From contig NZ_JBJXCY010000001.1 of NCBI RefSeq assembly GCF_046159835.1, positions 992,001-1,056,000 on the forward strand: a stretch of 64,000 nt of DNA, read 5' to 3'. The stretch comes from JACKJK01 sp046159835. GTDB taxonomy: Bacteria > Pseudomonadota > Alphaproteobacteria > Rhizobiales > Tepidamorphaceae. Below the pieces are notes generated by a model that worked only from the letters and a program-made list of their open reading frames with translations, was not told the DNA's origin and did not search any database. The position numbers were made by a program, and so were the translations under genes. This document shows, in pieces, positions 16,789 through 27,272 of the stretch; the first letter of the stretch is position 1; every line of letters begins with the position of its first letter.

Positions 16789-17769
16789 ATGAAACGTTTC
16801 ACGATTGCTGCGGCCATCGCAGCGAGCGCGCTCGCATTCGCCATTCCGGCGAAGGCCGAGACGATGACGATGCTCACCAGCTGGGACGAGAGCTACAACG
16901 CCGTTCCGGTTTTCGCGCAGGAATTCGCCAAGCGCCTCACCGAGGAATCGAACGGTGAAATCACCGTCGAGCTGCGCGGTCCCGAGACCGTGCCGCCGTT
17001 CGAGCAGCTTCAGCCTGTCTCTGCCGGCCTGTTCAACATGCTGTTCACCCACGGTGCCTATCACCTTGGTGAAACGGCCATGGCATTCGGCATGGATGCC
17101 GTCACCGACGACCCGGCCGCGCGCCGCGACAGCGGCATCTTTGATGTCATTGATGCGCACTACCAGAAGCGCAACCTGAAGCTGATCGGCGTGTTCTCCG
17201 CAGCCTCCGGCTACCACATCCTGCTGAAGCAGCCGATTGGCGAGGACGGTGGTCTCGAAGGCCGCAAGATCCGCGCGTCCGGCACCTACCATGATCTCGT
17301 CAACGAGCTCGGTGGTTCGGTGGTGACCCTGCCGGCCAGCGAAATCTACTCCTCGCTCGAGCGCGGCGTCGTTGATGGTGCGGCCTGGCCGGTGTTCGGT
17401 GCCATGGACTACAAGTGGTTCGAAGTCGCCGATCACATGACGCGGCCCACCTTCGGCGTTACCAATCTCTCGCTGTTCATGAACCTCGACACCTGGAACG
17501 GCCTGTCGGAAGAGCAGCAGACGATGGTGACCGACATCGCCAAGGAACTGGAAGTCGAGGGCCGCAAGCACTTCGAAGGCCTGTGGGCCAAGGAAGACAA
17601 GGCCATGCAGGACGCCGGACTTGCCATCACCGAATTCGGCCCCGAGGTCGGCGACCGCATCGAAGGCATCTTTGCTGCCGGCGTGTGGAAGCAGGTGGAA
17701 GCCAAGGCCGGTGAAGACGGCAAGGCCTTCCATGACCTGGCGCTCGAAAAGAACCTCACCGCCGAGTGA
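16789..17769 (+). CDS. TRAP transporter substrate-binding protein (DctP family)
   Basis: This 326-residue periplasmic protein has a signal peptide (MKRFTIAAAIAASALAF to PAKA). The DctP-type body includes QPVSAGLFNMLFTHGAYH and the late EIYSSLERGVVDGAAWP motif, where ligands are held by the conserved Arg region. The ATG at 16789 follows GGGAGG. It opens an operon with the small and large TRAP membrane subunits, an SDR and a 3-hydroxyacyl-CoA dehydrogenase. The ligand is likely a carboxylate that is activated by the CoA ligase encoded nearby. Confidence 0.9.
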   Translation: MKRFTIAAAIAASALAFAIPAKAETMTMLTSWDESYNAVPVFAQEFAKRLTEESNGEITVELRGPETVPPFEQLQPVSAGLFNMLFTHGAYHLGETAMAFGMDAVTDDPAARRDSGIFDVIDAHYQKRNLKLIGVFSAASGYHILLKQPIGEDGGLEGRKIRASGTYHDLVNELGGSVVTLPASEIYSSLERGVVDGAAWPVFGAMDYKWFEVADHMTRPTFGVTNLSLFMNLDTWNGLSEEQQTMVTDIAKELEVEGRKHFEGLWAKEDKAMQDAGLAITEFGPEVGDRIEGIFAAGVWKQVEAKAGEDGKAFHDLALEKNLTAE

Positions 17770-18323
17770 GCGCAGCGTCTCCCATGCGTTGGCTGTTGAA
17801 GGCGCACGATGCGCTGACGGATGCGAGTTGTTGGGGGGCGACCCTTGCGGTCGCCTACCTGACGCTCGTCACCGCGTGGGAGGTATTCGGCCGATACGCA
17901 CTTCAGGCGCCCAGCGACTGGGCGCCTGACACCGCCTCGGTTTCCTTCGCCATGATCACCTTTCTTGCCGCGCCGACGGTGACGCGCAACCTGGACCATG
18001 CGCGCATGAGCTTCGTCGTCGACAGTCTCCCCGCGCATGTGGGCGTATGGACCGGCAGGCTGGTCTACCTGGTCGCCGCGGCGACCTGTCTCCTGTGCGC
18101 CTGGTACGGAGCCCACGAGGCCGCGCGGCAGGTTTCGCGCGGGGTCAAGATGATCGCGGTGACACCGATCCCGAAATGGGTCGTCACCATCGTCATCGCC
18201 TACAGCCTTGCCAGCATGGCGGCCTACTTCCTGCGGCATCTCGCGGCAACGTTCACACGCCCGACTGCGCCTGCCGACACCACACAAACCGACAGTGTGC
18301 AAACCAACAGTGTGCCGCAGTGA
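17766..18323 (+). CDS. TRAP transporter small permease (DctQ family)
   Basis: This 185-residue membrane protein has four hydrophobic segments, as in DctQ subunits, for example WGATLAVAYLTLVTAWEVFG and LVYLVAAATCLLCAWYGA. It starts at a GTG overlapping the dctP-like stop; an ATG lies six codons further on. The Thr/Gln-rich tail (about the last 20 residues) is extra. It forms the integral-membrane complex with the large subunit next door. Confidence 0.88.
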   Translation: MSAASPMRWLLKAHDALTDASCWGATLAVAYLTLVTAWEVFGRYALQAPSDWAPDTASVSFAMITFLAAPTVTRNLDHARMSFVVDSLPAHVGVWTGRLVYLVAAATCLLCAWYGAHEAARQVSRGVKMIAVTPIPKWVVTIVIAYSLASMAAYFLRHLAATFTRPTAPADTTQTDSVQTNSVPQ

Positions 18324-19624
18324 CCTGGTGGATCTTCCTCTCCGGCTCATTTGCCATGCTGCTCGTGCTGTTCGCCACGGGCCTGCCGATTTTCCTGTCG
18401 TTCCTGGTGCTCAATCTGGCGGCGCTGTACATGCTCAGCGGCAGCTTCGCGGGCGTGCTGCTCATCATCAACTCGATGTTCGACACCGGCACCAGTTTCT
18501 CGCTGGCCGCCATACCGCTGTTCATCCTGCTCGGTGAAATCCTGTTCCGGTCCGGCGCGGTCAACATCCTGTTCAACGCCGTCGATGCGCTGATCGGCAA
18601 CATCCGCGCCCGCCTCTATGCAGTGGCGATTGTCCTTTCGACGATCTTCGGCGCGCTGTCTGGTTCGGCCATGGCGGTTGCCGCCATGATGGGATCGTCT
18701 CTGCTGCCGGAAATGCGCGCGCGCGGTTACGACCGCAATCTGTCGATTGGCGCGCTGCTGGCCGGGTCCAGCTTGGCGCCGATCATTCCGCCAAGCGTGA
18801 TGGCGGTCGTGCTCGGTATCCTGTCGAAGGTTTCCATCGCCGAACTGCTGATCGCCGGCATCCTGCCCGGTCTGCTGCTGGCGGTTGCCTTTTTCATCTA
18901 CCTGGTCATCCGCGGGCGCATCAATCCGGCGCTGGCGCCCCTCAGCAAGCGAGCCGACCTGCCGGGCCGTGAGCGCACCGTGATGGTAGCGCGCGCCCTG
19001 CCGTTCCTGCTCATCATCGCATCCATTCTCGGGTTCATCCTGGCGGGCATCGCCACCCCGACGGAGGCAGCGGCCGTCGGTTGCGTCACGGCCGTCATCA
19101 TCTGCTCGCTGTTCGCCGATTTTAGCTTCAGCAAGCTGGTCTCCTGCCTGCGCTCAACCGCCAGCATCACCACGGTCATCACCATCATCATGGTGTCGTC
19201 GGTCTCGTTCAGCCAGGTGCTGAACATGAGCGGGGCGACCTTCAAGCTGGTCGCCGCCGTCACCGCACTCGACCTGCCACCCGCCGTCATGTTCGTGATG
19301 CTGCAGATCCTGCCGTTCGTGCTGTGCATGTTCATCGACCAGATCGCGCTTATGATCATGCTGGTCCCGCTCTATGCGCCCATCGTGCTGGCACTCGGCT
19401 TCGATCCGGTGTGGTTCTGGACCCTGTTCCTCATCAACATGTCCGTCGGCGGCATCACCCCACCCTTCGGCTACACACTGTTCGCGCTGCACGGCGTGAC
19501 CAAGGACGTGCCGCTGCAGGCCATTTTCCGCTCGGTGCTGCCGTTCATCGGCATCTTCGCCCTGATGATCGCGCTGCTGGCATTGTTCCCCGACATCATT
19601 CTCTTCCTGCCTTCATTCCTGTGA
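18320..19624 (+). CDS. TRAP transporter large permease (DctM family)
   Basis: This 434-residue subunit has about a dozen transmembrane helices and carries sodium-driven transport. Family motifs include FSLAAIPLFILLGEILFRSG, LAPIIPPSVMAVVLGI and GIATPTEAAAVGC. The GTG start at 18320 overlaps the small-subunit stop. An in-frame open stretch upstream overlaps that subunit and is not coding. The gene ends 14 bp before the SDR gene. Confidence 0.92.
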   Translation: MTWWIFLSGSFAMLLVLFATGLPIFLSFLVLNLAALYMLSGSFAGVLLIINSMFDTGTSFSLAAIPLFILLGEILFRSGAVNILFNAVDALIGNIRARLYAVAIVLSTIFGALSGSAMAVAAMMGSSLLPEMRARGYDRNLSIGALLAGSSLAPIIPPSVMAVVLGILSKVSIAELLIAGILPGLLLAVAFFIYLVIRGRINPALAPLSKRADLPGRERTVMVARALPFLLIIASILGFILAGIATPTEAAAVGCVTAVIICSLFADFSFSKLVSCLRSTASITTVITIIMVSSVSFSQVLNMSGATFKLVAAVTALDLPPAVMFVMLQILPFVLCMFIDQIALMIMLVPLYAPIVLALGFDPVWFWTLFLINMSVGGITPPFGYTLFALHGVTKDVPLQAIFRSVLPFIGIFALMIALLALFPDIILFLPSFL

Positions 19625-19638
19625 GAGGACGACGCATC

Positions 19639-20418
19639 ATGGATCTCGGCATTTCCGGTCTGAACGCACTTCTCCTCGGCAGCACGCAGGGGCTTGGCCT
19701 GTCCTGTGCGAAATCGCTGGCTGAAGCCGGCGTGCGCGTCGTCATCAACGGACGCGATGCCGAAAAGGCGAAGAAGGCGGCGGCCGATCTGGGCGGCGAG
19801 GCCCATGCGGTTGCTGGCGACGTCTCCGACCCTGCAGAGCGTCGCCGTATCGTTGAGGAAGCGCGAAAGCTTGCCGGGCCGATTTCCATTTTGGTGACCA
19901 ATGCCGGCGGCCCCCCGCCCGGGCCGCTTGAAGAGCACAGCCACGAGGTCTGGCGAAAGGCGCTGGAGGGCAACATGCTCGCGGCAATCGATTTTGCGGG
20001 CTTGGTCCTGCCCGACATGCGCGCTGCAGGCTTTGGCCGCATCGTCAACGTCACCTCGTTCACCGTTCGCGAGCCGTATCCCAACATGGGCCTTGCGACC
20101 GGTGTGCGCGCCGGGCTGACCGGTGCCATGGCGAGCCTTGCGCGCGAGGTCGCGCGAGAGGGCATCACCGTGAACAACATCCTGCCGGGCCTGATGGACA
20201 CCGGCGCGCTGCAACGCGTCTACGACGCGCAGGCTGCGCGCGAGGACATCACCCCGGAAGCCGCGAAGGCGCGCATGGCCGAAAGCGTTCCAATGGGGCG
20301 CCTCGGCGAGGCGGAAGACTTCGGTCCCGTCTGCGGTTTCCTGTGCTCGCGGCTCGCGGGCTACGTCACCGGCCAGAACATCACCGTTGATGGCGGCCTC
20401 GTGCGCGCCCTGATCTGA
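19639..20418 (+). CDS. SDR-family oxidoreductase lacking the usual Tyr-Lys pair
   Basis: This 259-residue short-chain dehydrogenase fold has the dinucleotide motif GSTQGLG (residues 14-20), VTNAGGPPPGP and the catalytic-strand Ser of VNVTSF (about 140). At the expected YxxxK position it reads ATGVR (about 153-157), so Tyr is Ala and Lys is Arg. Similar divergent SDRs with an intact fold are known. The ATG at 19639 follows GAGAGGA. It lies between the TRAP genes and the acyl-CoA dehydrogenase gene, so a pathway role is likely, but ordinary SDR chemistry is doubtful. Confidence 0.85.
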   Translation: MDLGISGLNALLLGSTQGLGLSCAKSLAEAGVRVVINGRDAEKAKKAAADLGGEAHAVAGDVSDPAERRRIVEEARKLAGPISILVTNAGGPPPGPLEEHSHEVWRKALEGNMLAAIDFAGLVLPDMRAAGFGRIVNVTSFTVREPYPNMGLATGVRAGLTGAMASLAREVAREGITVNNILPGLMDTGALQRVYDAQAAREDITPEAAKARMAESVPMGRLGEAEDFGPVCGFLCSRLAGYVTGQNITVDGGLVRALI

Positions 20419-20446
20419 CCACCACGAATACGAAAGAGGTTTCCCC

Positions 20447-21943
20447 ATGAGGGACATGAACGCGCCGGACCTGACCATCGGTGTGATCGGCGCCGGTGCG
20501 ATGGGCACCGGTATCGCGCAGGTTGCCGCGACCGGCGGCATCACGGTTCGCATGTTCGACACGCGCGACGGCGCGGCGGCAGCGTCCTGTGAAAGCATCG
20601 CCAAGCGCCTGGCGAAACGGGCAGGCGAGGGGAAGATGCCGCAAGAGGAGGCTGACGCGGCAAGTGCGCGGCTTCAACCCGCAGCAACCTTGCAGGACAT
20701 GGCCGATTGCGCTGTCGTGGTCGAGGCGATCGTCGAGGACCTGGATATCAAGCAGGCGCTGTTCGCCGACCTTGAATCCATCGTCGCCGAGGACGCCATT
20801 CTCGCCTCCAACACGTCTTCCCTGCCGATCGGTGCCATCGCCGCGACGCTCGACAAGCAGGACCGCATCGCGGGTCTCCATTTCTTCAACCCCGTTCCGG
20901 TCATGAAGCTGGTCGAGGTCATTCGCGGACCGCAGACCACTGACGCGGTGATGGATGCGCTGGTTGCGCTGGGCAAGCGGCTCGGGCGCACGCCGGTGGT
21001 GGTGAAGGACGCGCCGGGCTTCCTCGTGAATTTTGGCGGTCGTGCCTACACGACAGAAGCGCTGGCCATCCTGCACGAAAACGTCGCCACGCCTGCACAG
21101 ATCGACGCTGTGATGCGCGACGGGTTCGGCTTCCGCATGGGGCCCTTCGAACTGATGGACCTGACCGGGATGGACGTGAACTTCCCCGTCACGCGCTTCG
21201 TCCACGAAAGCTCGTTCGGCGACCCGCGCCTGCGGTCCACGCCGCTGCATCGCTACATGGTGGAAACCGGTCAGCTCGGCCGCAAAAGCGGGCAGGGCTT
21301 CTTCGCCTATGGCGAGGGCGCACAGGTGCCGAGCGCCGATACTACCAGCGATGCCGCACCGGCGGCAGCCGTCTTCGTGCATGGCGATGCGCCGGAGCTT
21401 GGTGCACTGGCCACCGAGTGCGGCGCCAACCTGCTTGACGCCGATGACGGCAAGGCCCCGATCCTTGCCGCACCTGTCGGCGAGGACTCGACCGCGTATG
21501 CCGCGCGCAACGGCATCGACCATCGCCGGCTGGTGTGTATCGACATGGTTCCCGACACGAGCAGGCGCGTCACACTGATGACCGCGCCGGGCGCAGACGA
21601 GGGTGTTCGTGCGTCGGTCGTATCCCTGCTGGCGACGCAGCGCGCGGTGACGGCCATCGCCGATTCACCCGGCTTCATCGGCCAGCGAATTTCCGCCATG
21701 GTTGCCAACCTCGGCTGCGAGATGGCCCAGATCGGCCTGGCGTCCCCGAGCGATATCGACCTCGCCATGCGGTTGGGGTTGAACTACCCGAAGGGTCCGC
21801 TGGAGCTTGCGGATGCGCTGGGTGCCGACGTGGTCCACACCATCCTGACGCAGGCGCAGGCGCTGAGCGGCGATGATCGCTACCGGCCCAGCCAGTGGCT
21901 GCGCCGCCGGGCCACCCTCGGGCTTCCCGCACAACAGATGTGA
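20447..21943 (+). CDS. 3-hydroxyacyl-CoA dehydrogenase (PaaH/PaaC-like)
   Basis: This 498-residue enzyme oxidises 3-hydroxyacyl-CoA with NAD+. It has GVIGAGAMGTGIAQVAA near the start, SNTSSLPI, the catalytic His in GLHFFNPVPVMKLVEVI, and a second C-terminal dehydrogenase helical domain after about residue 290. That two-domain length fits the PaaH type, which acts on 3-hydroxyadipyl-CoA. It closes the TRAP operon and is convergent with the IclR gene, the stops being adjacent. Together with the ligase, crotonases and thiolase it can complete a beta-oxidation spiral. Confidence 0.9.
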   Translation: MRDMNAPDLTIGVIGAGAMGTGIAQVAATGGITVRMFDTRDGAAAASCESIAKRLAKRAGEGKMPQEEADAASARLQPAATLQDMADCAVVVEAIVEDLDIKQALFADLESIVAEDAILASNTSSLPIGAIAATLDKQDRIAGLHFFNPVPVMKLVEVIRGPQTTDAVMDALVALGKRLGRTPVVVKDAPGFLVNFGGRAYTTEALAILHENVATPAQIDAVMRDGFGFRMGPFELMDLTGMDVNFPVTRFVHESSFGDPRLRSTPLHRYMVETGQLGRKSGQGFFAYGEGAQVPSADTTSDAAPAAAVFVHGDAPELGALATECGANLLDADDGKAPILAAPVGEDSTAYAARNGIDHRRLVCIDMVPDTSRRVTLMTAPGADEGVRASVVSLLATQRAVTAIADSPGFIGQRISAMVANLGCEMAQIGLASPSDIDLAMRLGLNYPKGPLELADALGADVVHTILTQAQALSGDDRYRPSQWLRRRATLGLPAQQM

Positions 21944-22705
21944 TCAGTCCGTATGCAGGGCCGGTCCGAGCAGTTTCGCAACACCCTTGAGCGCATCGGC
22001 CAGTGTCGTGCGCATGGTCTGTTCCGAAATCGAGCCGGTCGCAACGGGTATGGTGAGGGCTGCATATTCGCCCTGGCTGTGGATCGGGACGGACACACCG
22101 CCGATCCCCGGGTTCCACATGTTGCGCACGATGGCGACACCGTCGCGCAGGCAGTCCTTCACCGCCGAGTTGAAGGTTTCCGGGTCCTGGCCGGTGCGCG
22201 TCATCTCCGCGCGAACCCGCGTCGACAGCATGCGCCGCTCGGTTTCCGGCAGCGCGGCAACCAGTGCGATACCGGCTGCAGAAACGGGGATGCGAAGTCG
22301 CCCGCCGGTGGCCAGACGCACGGCAACGAGGTTGCTTCCCTCGAACACCGCCACGAACGTGATGTGCAGCTTGTCGCGGATGGCGAGCGCCGCCGTTTCG
22401 CCCGTGGTCCGGCTGAGCTGTTCCAGGTGCGGGCGCGCCTGTTCGAGCAGCCGCATCCCGGCAAGGACAGGGTAGCCAAGCGTCAGGTTTTTCGGCGTCA
22501 GTTCGTATGCGCGATTGGAGCGGCTGAGCCGCACGTAGCCCATCACGACAAGCGTGTGCGTCAGCCGGCTGACGGTCGATGGCGCAAGCCCCGTCATCTC
22601 GGCAAGGTCGCCATTCGTCAGCGGTTTCTGCGCCCTGGAAAGGGATTCCAGCACGGCCAGCCCCCGCGCCAGCGCCTCGACGAATTGCCTGTCCTTGTCG
22701 CTCAT
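21944..22705 (-). CDS. IclR-family transcriptional regulator
   Basis: This 253-residue protein has the IclR winged helix: ALARGLAVLESLSRAQKPLT, then LAEMTGLAPSTVSRLTHTLV and GYVRLSRSNRAYEL. An effector-binding GAF-like domain follows, including AAGIALVAALPETERR and NMWNPGIGGVSVPI. The ATG at 22705 gives the standard family start; an upstream ATG at 22741 would place the operator inside the gene. It is divergent from the CoA-ligase operon and convergent with the TRAP operon. Shared palindromes suggest that it controls both. Confidence 0.9.
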   Translation of the reverse strand: MSDKDRQFVEALARGLAVLESLSRAQKPLTNGDLAEMTGLAPSTVSRLTHTLVVMGYVRLSRSNRAYELTPKNLTLGYPVLAGMRLLEQARPHLEQLSRTTGETAALAIRDKLHITFVAVFEGSNLVAVRLATGGRLRIPVSAAGIALVAALPETERRMLSTRVRAEMTRTGQDPETFNSAVKDCLRDGVAIVRNMWNPGIGGVSVPIHSQGEYAALTIPVATGSISEQTMRTTLADALKGVAKLLGPALHTD

Positions 22706-22721
22706 GCCGCCGTCAAAACTA

Positions 22722-22747
22722 TCCGCTGTGCGGAATGCCATTCCGCA
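22722..22747. promoter_or_regulatory. Overlapping IclR-type palindromes between iclR and the CoA-ligase operon
   Basis: Two overlapping palindromes occur. TCCGC, TGT, GCGGA is at 22722-22734; read on the minus strand it matches the 16647 site. TGCGGAAT, GCC, ATTCCGCA is at 22729-22747. They lie directly upstream of the IclR start at 22705 and 128 bp before the ligase start. Autoregulation and control of the divergent operon are likely. Confidence 0.62.
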
Positions 22748-22874
22748 GTTTCCGATTGCAGCATGCCCATTTTTTCCCGAAAGTCATCTGCAAAAAGGCG
22801 CGGACAGCAATTGCTGCCAGCAGGTCAAACCTGCGCCGCCATTGGATGGAACATCTCGCAAGGAGGTCGCGCCC

Positions 22875-24397
22875 ATGCTCACGGGTGACATGTTGCGCCG
22901 CTCGGCAGAGCGCTTTCCGCAGAAACCGGCAATCCTTTGGGAAGGCCAGTCACTCAGCTACAGCGAGCTCGACCAGTCAGCCAACAAGCTGGCGAACGCG
23001 CTGATTGCCAGGAAGCTCACCAAGGGTGCCAAGGTCGGCATCATCAGCCGCAACCGCACCGAGTACGGCATCGCCTTCTTCGGCGTTGCGCGCTCCGGCG
23101 CTGTGCTGGTCAATGTCTCCGTGCTGTATGCGCCCGAGGAACTGGCCTACGTCCTTGCCAAGGCGGATATCGAACTGCTGTTCTACGAAGACATCTTCGC
23201 CGAGAAGGTCGAGGCCGTTCGCGAAAAACTTCCGAAGCTGAACGAGACCATCCGTATCGGCGGCGAGGGCGAGGACGCGTTCCGCAGCTTCTACGCCGAT
23301 GCGTCCGACGAGCTTCCCGACGTCGGCATCGTCGAGGATGACCCCTTCTGCATGACCTATACCGGCGGCACGACGGGCCGCCCGAAGGGCGTGCTGTGCA
23401 GCCATCGCAACCGAATGATCACTGCGCACACGGTGATGGTGGAAGAAGCCATCGACGAGCGCGACGTGGTCGGCATCGTGACGCCCATGTTCCACGTCGC
23501 GGCGCTGAACATCATGTTCCAGCCGGCGATCCTGGCGGGCGCGACAACCACGCTTCTCAGCAAGTGGGATACGGGCGAATTCGCCGCCATGGCCAAGAAG
23601 ACGGGCATGACGGCAGCCTTCATGGTGCCGACGCAGGTTTCCATGGTGGTGGCCGACCCCGGCTTCGACGCGGCCAATTTCGCGACCTGGCGGAAACTCT
23701 CGTTCGCCGGTGCACCGATGCCCGACTGGGTGCAGGTGGAGATGCTCAAGGTGCTGCCGGACGTGAAGATGACGCAGATTTACGGGCAGTCCGAAATGGG
23801 CGTGCTCACCTCGCTGCGCCACTGGAACCTGCCGGAGAAGCTCGGCTCCATCGGGCGCCAGGCCTACAATGTCGACGTCGCGATCATCGACCAGGACGGC
23901 AATCACGTCGAGGTCGGCGAAATCGGCGAGATCGTCTCGCGCGGCGAGAACGTCATGCTGGAATATTATAACGAGCCGGAGCAGACGGAGGCCTTCTGGA
24001 AGCATGGCTGGGCCCATACCGGCGACGTCGGCACCATCGACGCGGATGGCTTCATCACGCTCGTTGATCGCTCCAAGGACATGATCATTTCCGGGGGCGA
24101 GAACATCTATCCCAAGGAAATCGAGAACGCGATCTACGACCACCCGGCTGTCGCAGAATGCGCGGTCTTCGGCATCCCCGATGACAAGTGGGGCGAAGTG
24201 CCGGCCGCCTACGTGATGCTGAAAGCCGACCAGTCCCTCAGTGAAGAGGAGCTTGTCGAGCACTGTGCCGAGCGGCTCGCCCGCTTCAAGCGGCCACAAC
24301 TGGTGAAGTTCGTCGAGACATTCCCGAAGACTCCCATCGGAAAAATCCAGAAGAACATCCTGCGTGAGCCCTTCTGGAACGACAGAGAGAAGAAGAT

Positions 24398-24401
<4 letters not shown>
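22875..24401 (+). CDS. Acyl-CoA synthetase (AMP-forming)
   Basis: This 508-residue ligase activates a carboxylic acid to its CoA thioester through an acyl-AMP. The P-loop is MTYTGGTTGRPKGV, the A5-type motif is YGQSEMG, the hinge is RSKDMIISGGENIYPKEIE, and the catalytic Lys is in PIGKIQKN near the C-terminus. The ATG at 22875 has a perfect AGGAGG eight bases upstream. It leads a tight operon with two crotonases and a thiolase. The substrate class (aliphatic, aromatic or alicyclic acid) is not decided by these motifs. Confidence 0.92.
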
Positions 24402-25207
<806 letters not shown>

Positions 25208-25215
25208 GGTCATCC

Positions 25216-26421
25216 ATGCAAGAGGCCTACATCTGTGCCGGCGTCCGCACGCCGATTGGTCGATACGGCGGCGCGCTGTCCTCGGTGCGCACCGACGACC
25301 TGGCGACTGTCCCGCTGCGTGCGCTCATGGAGCGCCACGGATCGGTCGACTGGGACGCCGTCGATGACGTGATCCTTGGCTGCGCCAATCAGGCGGGCGA
25401 GGACAACCGCAACGTGGGCCGCATGGCGGCGCTGTTGGCCGGCCTGCCGGAGAGCGTGCCAGGTGTCACCGTCAACCGGTTGTGCGGTTCGGGTCTCGAT
25501 GCGGTCGGCATGGCTGCGCGCGCCATCCGTGCCGGTGAGGCCGACCTGATGATCGCGGGCGGAGTTGAATCCATGTCGCGCGCGCCGTTCGTCATGCCGA
25601 AGGCCGAGACGGGCTTCTCGCGCAATGCCGAGATCTTCGACACCACCATCGGCTGGCGCTTCGTCAACCCGGTGATGAAGAAGCAGCACGGCATCGATTC
25701 CATGCCCGAGACGGCGGAGAACGTTGCCGCAGACCACAAGGTCGCGCGTGAGGACCAAGACGCTTTTGCGCTGCGCAGCCAGCAGCGTGCGCTCAAGGCG
25801 CAAGAATCCGGTCGGTTCGCCCGCGAGATTGTTCCCGTCACCATTCCCCAGCGCAAGGGTGATGCAATCGAGGTGTCCACCGATGAGCATCCGCGTGACA
25901 CGACGCTTGAAAAGCTCGCCAGCCTGAAGACACCGTTCCGCGCCGAAGGCAGCGTGACGGCGGGCAATGCGTCGGGCGTCAATGATGGCGCGGCCGCGCT
26001 CATCATCGCGTCGGAGGACGCCGCCAAGAAACACGGCCTCGTGCCGGTTGCCCGCATCCTCGGCATGGCGGCTGCCGGCGTGCCGGCCCGCGTCATGGGC
26101 ATCGGCCCGGTGCCGGCCAGCCGGAAGCTTCTCGACCGCCTCGGCCTGACGATCTCGGACATGGACATCATCGAGCTGAACGAGGCCTTCGCCGCGCAGG
26201 CACTCGCCGTGCTGCGCGAACTGGGCCTGCCGGACGACGCCGATCACGTGAACCCCAATGGCGGCGCCATCGCGCTTGGCCATCCGCTCGGCATGTCGGG
26301 CGCGCGACTTGCGCTGACCGCGACGCAGGAACTGGCGGAACGCAAGGTCAAGCGGGCACTGTGCACCATGTGCGTCGGTGTCGGGCAGGGCGTTGCACTT
26401 GCACTGGAGCATGTCGGATGA
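25216..26421 (+). CDS. Acetyl-CoA acyltransferase (thiolase, PcaF/PaaJ-like)
   Basis: This 401-residue degradative thiolase cleaves a 3-oxoacyl-CoA with CoA to give acetyl-CoA. The nucleophilic Cys is in VTVNRLCGSGLDAV (about residue 90), with the catalytic His in NPNGGAIALGHPLGMSGAR and the second Cys in TMCVGVGQG. The opening AYICAGVRTPIGRYGGALS resembles 3-oxoadipyl-CoA thiolases, suggesting a dicarboxylic CoA ester, although that is inference. It is translated from an ATG at 25216 and overlaps the next crotonase. Confidence 0.92.
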   Translation: MQEAYICAGVRTPIGRYGGALSSVRTDDLATVPLRALMERHGSVDWDAVDDVILGCANQAGEDNRNVGRMAALLAGLPESVPGVTVNRLCGSGLDAVGMAARAIRAGEADLMIAGGVESMSRAPFVMPKAETGFSRNAEIFDTTIGWRFVNPVMKKQHGIDSMPETAENVAADHKVAREDQDAFALRSQQRALKAQESGRFAREIVPVTIPQRKGDAIEVSTDEHPRDTTLEKLASLKTPFRAEGSVTAGNASGVNDGAAALIIASEDAAKKHGLVPVARILGMAAAGVPARVMGIGPVPASRKLLDRLGLTISDMDIIELNEAFAAQALAVLRELGLPDDADHVNPNGGAIALGHPLGMSGARLALTATQELAERKVKRALCTMCVGVGQGVALALEHVG

Positions 26422-27191
26422 GCGAGATCGTTCTGCTTGAAAGGCCCGAGCCGGGCATCGCAATCGTCAGGCTCAACCGCCCGGACGTGCGCAACGCGCT
26501 CAACCTCGCCATCCGCAAGGACATGGCCAAGGTCTTCCGCTCCTTCGCCGACGATCCGGACTTGCGCTGCGTGGTCCTGACCGGCAACGAGGAATCCTTC
26601 GCTGCCGGTGCCGACATCCAGGACATGTCGGAGCTCGACGCCGTCGCCATGTACCAGCGCCACACGGAACGGCTGTGGCAAGCCGTGGGCGACTGTCCCG
26701 TCCCGGTCATCGCCGCCGTCAGCGGCTTCGCGCTGGGTGGCGGGCTGGAACTCGCAATGCATGCCGACATCATCGTTGCAGGTCGTGGCGCACGCCTCGG
26801 CCAGCCCGAGGTGAAGGTCGGCATCATGCCGGGCGCCGGCGGGACCCAGCGCCTGACGCGCGCGGTCGGCAAGTTCCGCGCCATGCTGCTCTGCCTGACC
26901 GGCAAGATCATCGACGGCGAGGAAGCCTATTCGATGGGGCTGGTCAGCGAACTGGTCGATGACGACCAGGTCATGTCGCGGGCGACCGAGCTTGCCGGCC
27001 AGATCGCCAAGCTTCCGCCGATTGCGGTTGCACAGATCAAGGAAGTCATCCTTGCGGGTCCCGATGCGCCGCTCTCGACTGCGCTGGCACTGGAGCGCAA
27101 GGCCGTGCAACTGCTTTTCGCCACCCGCGACAAGCAGGAGGGCATGAGCGCCTTCCTCGACAAGCGCAAGCCGCAGTTCACCGGTTCCTGA
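26418..27191 (+). CDS. Enoyl-CoA hydratase (PaaF/FadB-type crotonase)
   Basis: This 257-residue hydratase has both catalytic glutamates, in GFALGGGLELAMHADI and GQPEVKVGIMPGAGGTQRL, and the oxyanion segment EESFAAGADIQDM. It should add water to a trans-2-enoyl-CoA. Its ATG overlaps the thiolase stop (ATGA) and it ends the operon, followed by a hairpin. With the dehydrogenase at 20447 and the thiolase it completes the three-step spiral. Confidence 0.92.
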   Translation: MSEIVLLERPEPGIAIVRLNRPDVRNALNLAIRKDMAKVFRSFADDPDLRCVVLTGNEESFAAGADIQDMSELDAVAMYQRHTERLWQAVGDCPVPVIAAVSGFALGGGLELAMHADIIVAGRGARLGQPEVKVGIMPGAGGTQRLTRAVGKFRAMLLCLTGKIIDGEEAYSMGLVSELVDDDQVMSRATELAGQIAKLPPIAVAQIKEVILAGPDAPLSTALALERKAVQLLFATRDKQEGMSAFLDKRKPQFTGS

Positions 27192-27272
27192 GCCACTGAA
27201 GCTCCGGCCACGCGCGTTCGCCCAAGGCCGGGTCGGCACAGAAGCGCGATCCGCGTGAAGCCGGACTTGCAC

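Noticed and set aside
22977..24299. 440-codon minus-strand frame opposite the CoA ligase
   Set aside because: Antisense shadow; the ligase motifs on the plus strand are decisive.
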